Part shown: positions 43,454 through 47,632 of the stretch, one piece after another | Layout of the letters: each line of letters starts with the position of its first letter | Position numbering within the stretch: position 1 is the first letter of the stretch | Source of the DNA: Terrisporobacter sp. | GTDB lineage: Bacteria > Bacillota_A > Clostridia > Peptostreptococcales > Peptostreptococcaceae | Direction: 5' to 3' | NCBI GenBank assembly: GCA_029851945.1 | Contig: JARKUZ010000023.1 | Location: forward strand, 1 to 47,632 | DNA length: 47,632 bases | Notes under the pieces: generated by a model | What the model was told of the DNA's origin: nothing | The model's input: only the letters and a program-made list of their open reading frames with translations | Database searches by the model: none | Translations under genes and position numbers: made by a program

Positions 43454-45994
43454 ATTAAAGTAGAACCATACTGGAATGTAAATCAATTTGACAATACTTT
43501 TATTTAACTATATCATCAATTAAAGTAGAACCATACTGGAATGTAAATAGATAAAAACCTAAGAAAACATATCCGCATCCAAGATTAAAGTAGAACCATA
43601 CTGGAATGTAAATTATTATAAGTTAAATCATTTATTATTTCTGCTTCATTTATTAAAGTAGAACCATACTGGAATGTAAATAAATTATTGCTATATAGAT
43701 TATCCTAGTATTATAAAAATTAAAGTAGAACCATACTGGAATGTAAATTTAGGGGGATGAAAATAGTAATGATAATAATTTCATTAAAGTAGAACCATAC
43801 TGGAATGTAAATTATTAACCACTGCTTTTGACAATAGAATCGAACCAGATTAAAGTAGAACCATACTGGAATGTAAATGCTTTTTTTATTTTTATAAAGA
43901 AAGTGGGTGATTGATTAAAGTAGAACCATACTGGAATGTAAATAGGGTTAATGCAGATGGAACTGCTGACTTATTGTATTAAAGTAGAACCATACTGGAA
44001 TGTAAATCTTATATCTGTATCTGCTCTTACACCATATCTAGTCTATTAAAGTAGAACCATACTGGAATGTAAATAAATAGCAAGTACCTGGAAAAACATA
44101 GAGATAAAAGATTAAAGTAGAACCATACTGGAATGTAAATTCTAATTCATTCCTTTCTTAACATATTTTAATTTTAATTAAAGTAGAACCATACTGGAAT
44201 GTAAATACAGGTCTTATCCGAGTTACTACATTATCTATATTAATTAAAGTAGAACCATACTGGAATGTAAATTGAAAAAGGTGAGGAATATGCTGTATTT
44301 TTATTAAAATTAAAGTAGAACCATACTGGAATGTAAATCTAGGTAACCAACCGTCGCCATTATTTTCAGTCATAATTAAAGTAGAACCATACTGGAATGT
44401 AAATTATATTTAAAGCACATCCTAATAGTGCCATTATTAATTAAAGTAGAACCATACTGGAATGTAAATATTAAAGAGACATAAAGCGAAAGTGAAAACT
44501 GTATGATTAAAGTAGAACCATACTGGAATGTAAATTTATATCCTAGAACTTGTGAAGGAGTGCTATTTTTATATTAAAGTAGAACCATACTGGAATGTAA
44601 ATTAGAAATAGAGTGGGAAAAGAGTATAAGGATATTAATATTAAAGTAGAACCATACTGGAATGTAAATAATATCATCTTTCACATCATGTCGTTCTATT
44701 TTATTATTAAAGTAGAACCATACTGGAATGTAAATAATAACATTATTAAAGGAGAATATATTTGTTCTCCTATTAAAGTAGAACCATACTGGAATGTAAA
44801 TTCATTTTCAGTATTACTATAGTAATCACTATCAATTAATTAAAGTAGAACCATACTGGAATGTAAATGGTTATGGTAAAAAAGGTATGGGTTGGGTTAA
44901 AAATATTAAAGTAGAACCATACTGGAATGTAAATAAGCAAATCCAATGGGCTATTAAATTGAGATATGCTAATTAAAGTAGAACCATACTGGAATGTAAA
45001 TAGTATAGATATGAACGTTATAAGAGAAAGAGCTATTATTAAAGTAGAACCATACTGGAATGTAAATTTGGAATTTCTTCTTCCTGTTCTTTCTTAACTT
45101 TTTATTAAAGTAGAACCATACTGGAATGTAAATGAGGTTAAGGAGCATGTAAGAAATATAGATAATGTTATTAAAGTAGAACCATACTGGAATGTAAATA
45201 TTATTATTTCACTATTATTTTTATCAAATAAATTTAATTAAAGTAGAACCATACTGGAATGTAAATTTTTTCGGAGATACAAAATTAGCAGATTTAACAG
45301 TTATTAAAGTAGAACCATACTGGAATGTAAATTTTTTAATATTGTACAAGTAAATATTATTACAACTAATTAAAGTAGAACCATACTGGAATGTAAATTT
45401 CCTTAAAAAAACCATTTTTTATATTTCTTCGTAGATTAAAGTAGAACCATACTGGAATGTAAATTAGTTTGTAGTAGTTTGAACACAGTTTTTATTTCCA
45501 TTAAAGTAGAACCATACTGGAATGTAAATCGAAGTAATATCTCCATATATTTGTATATCTACTTCAATTAAAGTAGAACCATACTGGAATGTAAATTACG
45601 TATTTTATCATTATCTCTTATAGAACTGTCCTATTAAAGTAGAACCATACTGGAATGTAAATTAACCTCCACAGGAATAAAGTCAGTCTGTACATTTCCA
45701 TTAAAGTAGAACCATACTGGAATGTAAATAGGTCTAGAATCTTTCATTTCATCATTTAACTGAGAATTAAAGTAGAACCATACTGGAATGTAAATTCATA
45801 TTTAACTTCTGAACATTCCTCAAGCCATATAAATTAAAGTAGAACCATACTGGAATGTAAATCTAAATCATCGTTGGATATTAATTTTCTTCGATATCAT
45901 TAAAGTAGAACCATACTGGAATGTAAATGCTAATTGGAGGGATAGATGGCCTGATTATTATAAAATTAAAGTAGAACCATACTGGAATGTAAAT
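43454..45994 (+). CRISPR. CRISPR array, 39 repeats and 38 spacers, type I-B
   Basis: A 30-nt repeat that begins ATTAAAGTAGAACC and ends TGGAATGTAAAT occurs 39 times (first at 43454-43483, last at 45965-45994) with period 64-68 nt. I find no base change in any copy, including the last. The spacers are 34-38 nt and look unrelated to each other. The repeat 3' end gives the 8-nt handle ATGTAAAT, so transcription is on the + strand from the cas2 side. The repeat is only weakly palindromic, as is usual for I-B. Spacer origins could not be searched. Short in-frame peptides from the repeat (IKVEPYWNVN) are not genes. Confidence 0.99.
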
Positions 45995-46017
45995 TTAGAA
46001 CTGATATTATACTAACA

Positions 46018-46122
46018 TCAGTTGTCTAGATATAAGTTCATTGAATTTTTTGAACTTGAGCAACCAGCAATAAGTATTGTTGACATTATTATTAATAATA
46101 GTATTGTTGTTATTTTCTTCAT
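46018..46122 (-). pseudogene. Lipoprotein gene stub at the distal end of the array
   Basis: A 34-codon frame starts at ATG 46122 after a run of seven G (good ribosome site) and reads MKKITTILLLIIMSTILIAGC, then SSSKNSMNLYLDN and a stop at 46018-46020. It is a complete lipoprotein signal with lipobox IAGC but almost no mature protein. It ends 24 nt from the last CRISPR repeat. Most likely the 5' remnant of a longer lipoprotein gene; a genuine tiny lipoprotein cannot be excluded. Confidence 0.55.
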
Positions 46123-46675
46123 GAATATTCCCCCCCTAAATAAGCTAACCTTTAGTTCTAATTATATAATAATAGTGAACTTTCTTATATTATAAACTTT
46201 ATTAAATAATTTACAAAATAAAAATAGCTCTATTAAGAACTTATTGAACTTAGGTTAATACAATATATCTATTTCTAATAGTATTTATAGTAATGTAAGT
46301 ATTTTTAGTTGCTGCATTAGTATTATACAATAGAAAAATAACAATAACAAAAACTAAAGGCTATGCTTTAAAATAATGTTGAAAATAAGTAATGTAACAT
46401 ATGCTTACACTAAAATAAAATATTTAAAATTAAGAACGCCAGAGTTCGTATAAATAGTTATAGATGAATTGAAAGAATGCTATAATAAAAATAATTACGC
46501 AATTGCTATATATTGCGAAGCAAATTTTAATATTACTTTATGTATTCACGAAAATATCTATTTTAGTGGAAGTTTGTGAAAATACTATATATAAGTGCAT
46601 TATTAAGAATTTGCTTATTTAACTAGGTTTTGGTGTAATTCTACTTAAAAAAATAGTATATAAAGGAGTGAACCT
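46123..46675. other. Gap between lipoprotein stub and GNAT gene
   Basis: No intact gene seen on either strand. A short closed frame near 46298-46375 reads LVAALVLYNRKITITKTKGY and stops, like the tail of a membrane protein, without start or ribosome site; possibly decayed coding sequence. The left end holds the promoter region of the lipoprotein stub (minus strand). Confidence 0.45.
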
Positions 46676-47137
46676 ATGATAATAAGAAAAGCAAATGTTG
46701 ATGATATTACTAAAATCTCAAACTTATATTGTGAGTTAATAGAAACAATATCTAAACTTCAACCATACTTTTTTAAAGAAAGCAGACAAGATGAAATGTT
46801 TATTAAGTCTATGATAGAAAATGATAATTCGGAAATATTTATTTCATGTGAAAATGATAAAATAATAGGATTTTCAGTTGTTCAAGAGCAAGAAACTCCT
46901 CCATACAATATGATTGAATATCATAAATTTGGTTATATATTCGATATTATAGTTTCTTCAAACTATAAATCAAATGGAATTGGAAGAGAGTTAATAAATA
47001 AATGTAAAAATTGGTGTAAAGGAAGAAATTTGGAATATGTACAACTAAGTGTACTTGATAATAATGAATCAGCAATTAAATTCTATGAAAGTCAAAATTT
47101 TGAAAAGCAAATGATTACGATGTATTCTAAATTATAA
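46676..47137 (+). CDS. GNAT-family N-acetyltransferase
   Basis: 153 residues, a single GNAT domain: N-terminal MIIRKANVDDITKISNLY, central strand YIFDIIVSSNYKSNGIGREL with the acetyl-CoA pyrophosphate-binding pattern (S/R-x-x-G-I-G), and C-terminal LSVLDNNESAIKFYESQNF. The FYES-NF ending is typical of RimI-like and small-molecule acetyltransferases. Substrate unknown. Ribosome site AAAGGAG before the ATG. It stands alone beyond the CRISPR array. Confidence 0.9.
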   Translation: MIIRKANVDDITKISNLYCELIETISKLQPYFFKESRQDEMFIKSMIENDNSEIFISCENDKIIGFSVVQEQETPPYNMIEYHKFGYIFDIIVSSNYKSNGIGRELINKCKNWCKGRNLEYVQLSVLDNNESAIKFYESQNFEKQMITMYSKL

Positions 47138-47357
47138 CTTTGATAATGAAAATAGTGTTAACTATTTCTTAAATCTAGCTTTAGTGAAGTATCAAAAGAA
47201 TAAATAATTTTATTGATTAATATAGTGTCAATAGGAGATGCTCTTTTTAGTGTTCAAAAAATAATATAAATAAAATTAACTTAATAAAACATTGTTCAAG
47301 AAATAAAAATGAGGTTTTCTTTGGCAGAATATTAGATTGGTAAATTAATATATTGCG

Positions 47358-47395
47358 AACCAAAAAGTAGGATTATATGCACCTACTTTTTGGTT
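47358..47395. terminator. Strong isolated hairpin
   Basis: AACCAAAAAGTAGG (47358-47371) pairs perfectly with CCTACTTTTTGGTT (47382-47395) around a 10-nt loop; outer GC pairs extend it with a bulge. Either a two-way terminator, with T-tracts inside the stem, or part of a small RNA. Confidence 0.55.
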
Positions 47396-47485
47396 GCTAA
47401 AATAAGTTATAAAATCAACATTGATTCAAAATATAGCCAAACTAAACAACATTAAAACAATAAATTAATAAAAAACAACAAATAT

Positions 47486-47500
47486 TGATAATGGTTATCA
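47486..47500. promoter_or_regulatory. Fur-box-like palindrome
   Basis: TGATAATGGTTATCA is a palindrome (TGATAA, TGG, TTATCA) with the core of Firmicute Fur boxes (TGATAATNATTATCA). A half-site-like TTATCAATA follows at about 47512-47520 and TATAAT at 47529-47534. Suggests an iron-regulated gene starting beyond the window. Confidence 0.5.
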
Positions 47501-47632
47501 TTTATAAGTTCTTATCAATATGGTAGAATATAATCAAGTTAGAAATAAAAGATATCTAGTATAAATAAATACACAATTTACCATGTAAATAAGCCATAAA
47601 AACACCTTAATTATATGAAAGTATATTTATGC

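Larger units (their letters stand above)
47138..47632. other. Gap to the window end; hairpin and Fur-like site, no gene
   Basis: No gene is seen. The stretch holds a weak hairpin (AAATAGT/ACTATTT near 47150-47168) just after the GNAT gene, a strong hairpin at 47358-47395 and a Fur-box-like palindrome at 47486-47500, so a promoter for a gene beyond the window is likely. Confidence 0.5.

Noticed and set aside
44158..45415. Short frames inside the array encoding repeated FTFQYGSTLI or IKVEPYWNVN peptides
   Set aside because: They are translations of the CRISPR repeat itself and have no ribosome sites.

Overview
The window is AT-rich DNA from a low-GC Gram-positive anaerobe, most likely a Clostridium-type member of the Clostridia. 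Reasons: strong AGGAGG ribosome sites, TTG/GTG starts beside good Shine-Dalgarno sequences, A+T-rich codon use, an NPKTG cell-wall sorting signal, a mannose-family sugar PTS, and a type I-B CRISPR-Cas locus of the Cst (Tneap) kind. Species cannot be named from the sequence alone.

Layout. 1-590: broken end of an ABC-transporter ATPase gene. 591-4661: a large secreted, wall-anchored protein with an IdeS/Mac-like cysteine protease domain (Cys130, His286, Asp308) followed by Ig-like repeats. 4889-13669: a xylose/isoprimeverose locus: divergent ROK repressor, xylose isomerase, GH31 alpha-xylosidase, a complete mannose-family PTS (IIA, IIC, IID, IIB) and xylulokinase. 13670-14789: a scar zone with a duplicated 111-nt repeat, an orphan MerR-type promoter and a 5'-truncated ABC exporter. 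14876-18000: DUF4178, DUF350, a membrane-embedded spermidine synthase and S-adenosylmethionine decarboxylase, apparently one operon. 18104-21660: YeiH-type transporter, MFS transporter and LysR regulator. 21727-25483: AraC regulator divergent from a GH2 beta-galactosidase-like enzyme. 25545-25780: second copy of the 111-nt repeat plus a RibD_C-like gene stub. 25946-26818: DUF4300 lipoprotein. 27043-30496: ECF sigma factor, membrane protein and two-gene ABC transporter. 30709-31305: Asp/Tyr- and GGGQ-rich protein between two identical 29-nt direct repeats. 31583-34507: SF2 helicase-HNH-TPR fusion. 34857-43275: cas6, cas8b (with internal cas11), cas7, cas5, cas3, cas4, cas1, cas2. 43454-45994: a 39-repeat, 38-spacer array. 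46018-47632: lipoprotein stub, GNAT acetyltransferase, and a possible Fur site for a gene beyond the window.

The most striking observation is in the 349-nt gap upstream of cas6. On the minus strand there is a two-repeat 'mini-array' of degenerate versions of the CRISPR repeat around a 26-nt spacer. That spacer matches a site about 115 nt away, just upstream of cas6, at 20 of 26 positions. The site has a CCA PAM-like trinucleotide at the correct side, and four of the six mismatches (6, 12, 18, 24) fall on the every-sixth bases that type I Cascade does not pair. The site overlaps a plausible -10 element for the cas operon. This is the design expected for a crRNA-like regulatory RNA (CreR/CreA type) that lets Cascade repress its own operon or guards it. 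No experiment or database search was available here.

Other points for follow-up: the helicase-HNH-TPR protein beside the CRISPR locus, the wall-anchored IdeS-like protease, the PTS-plus-alpha-xylosidase pathway, a polyamine/DUF350/DUF4178 membrane operon, and two families of intergenic repeats.
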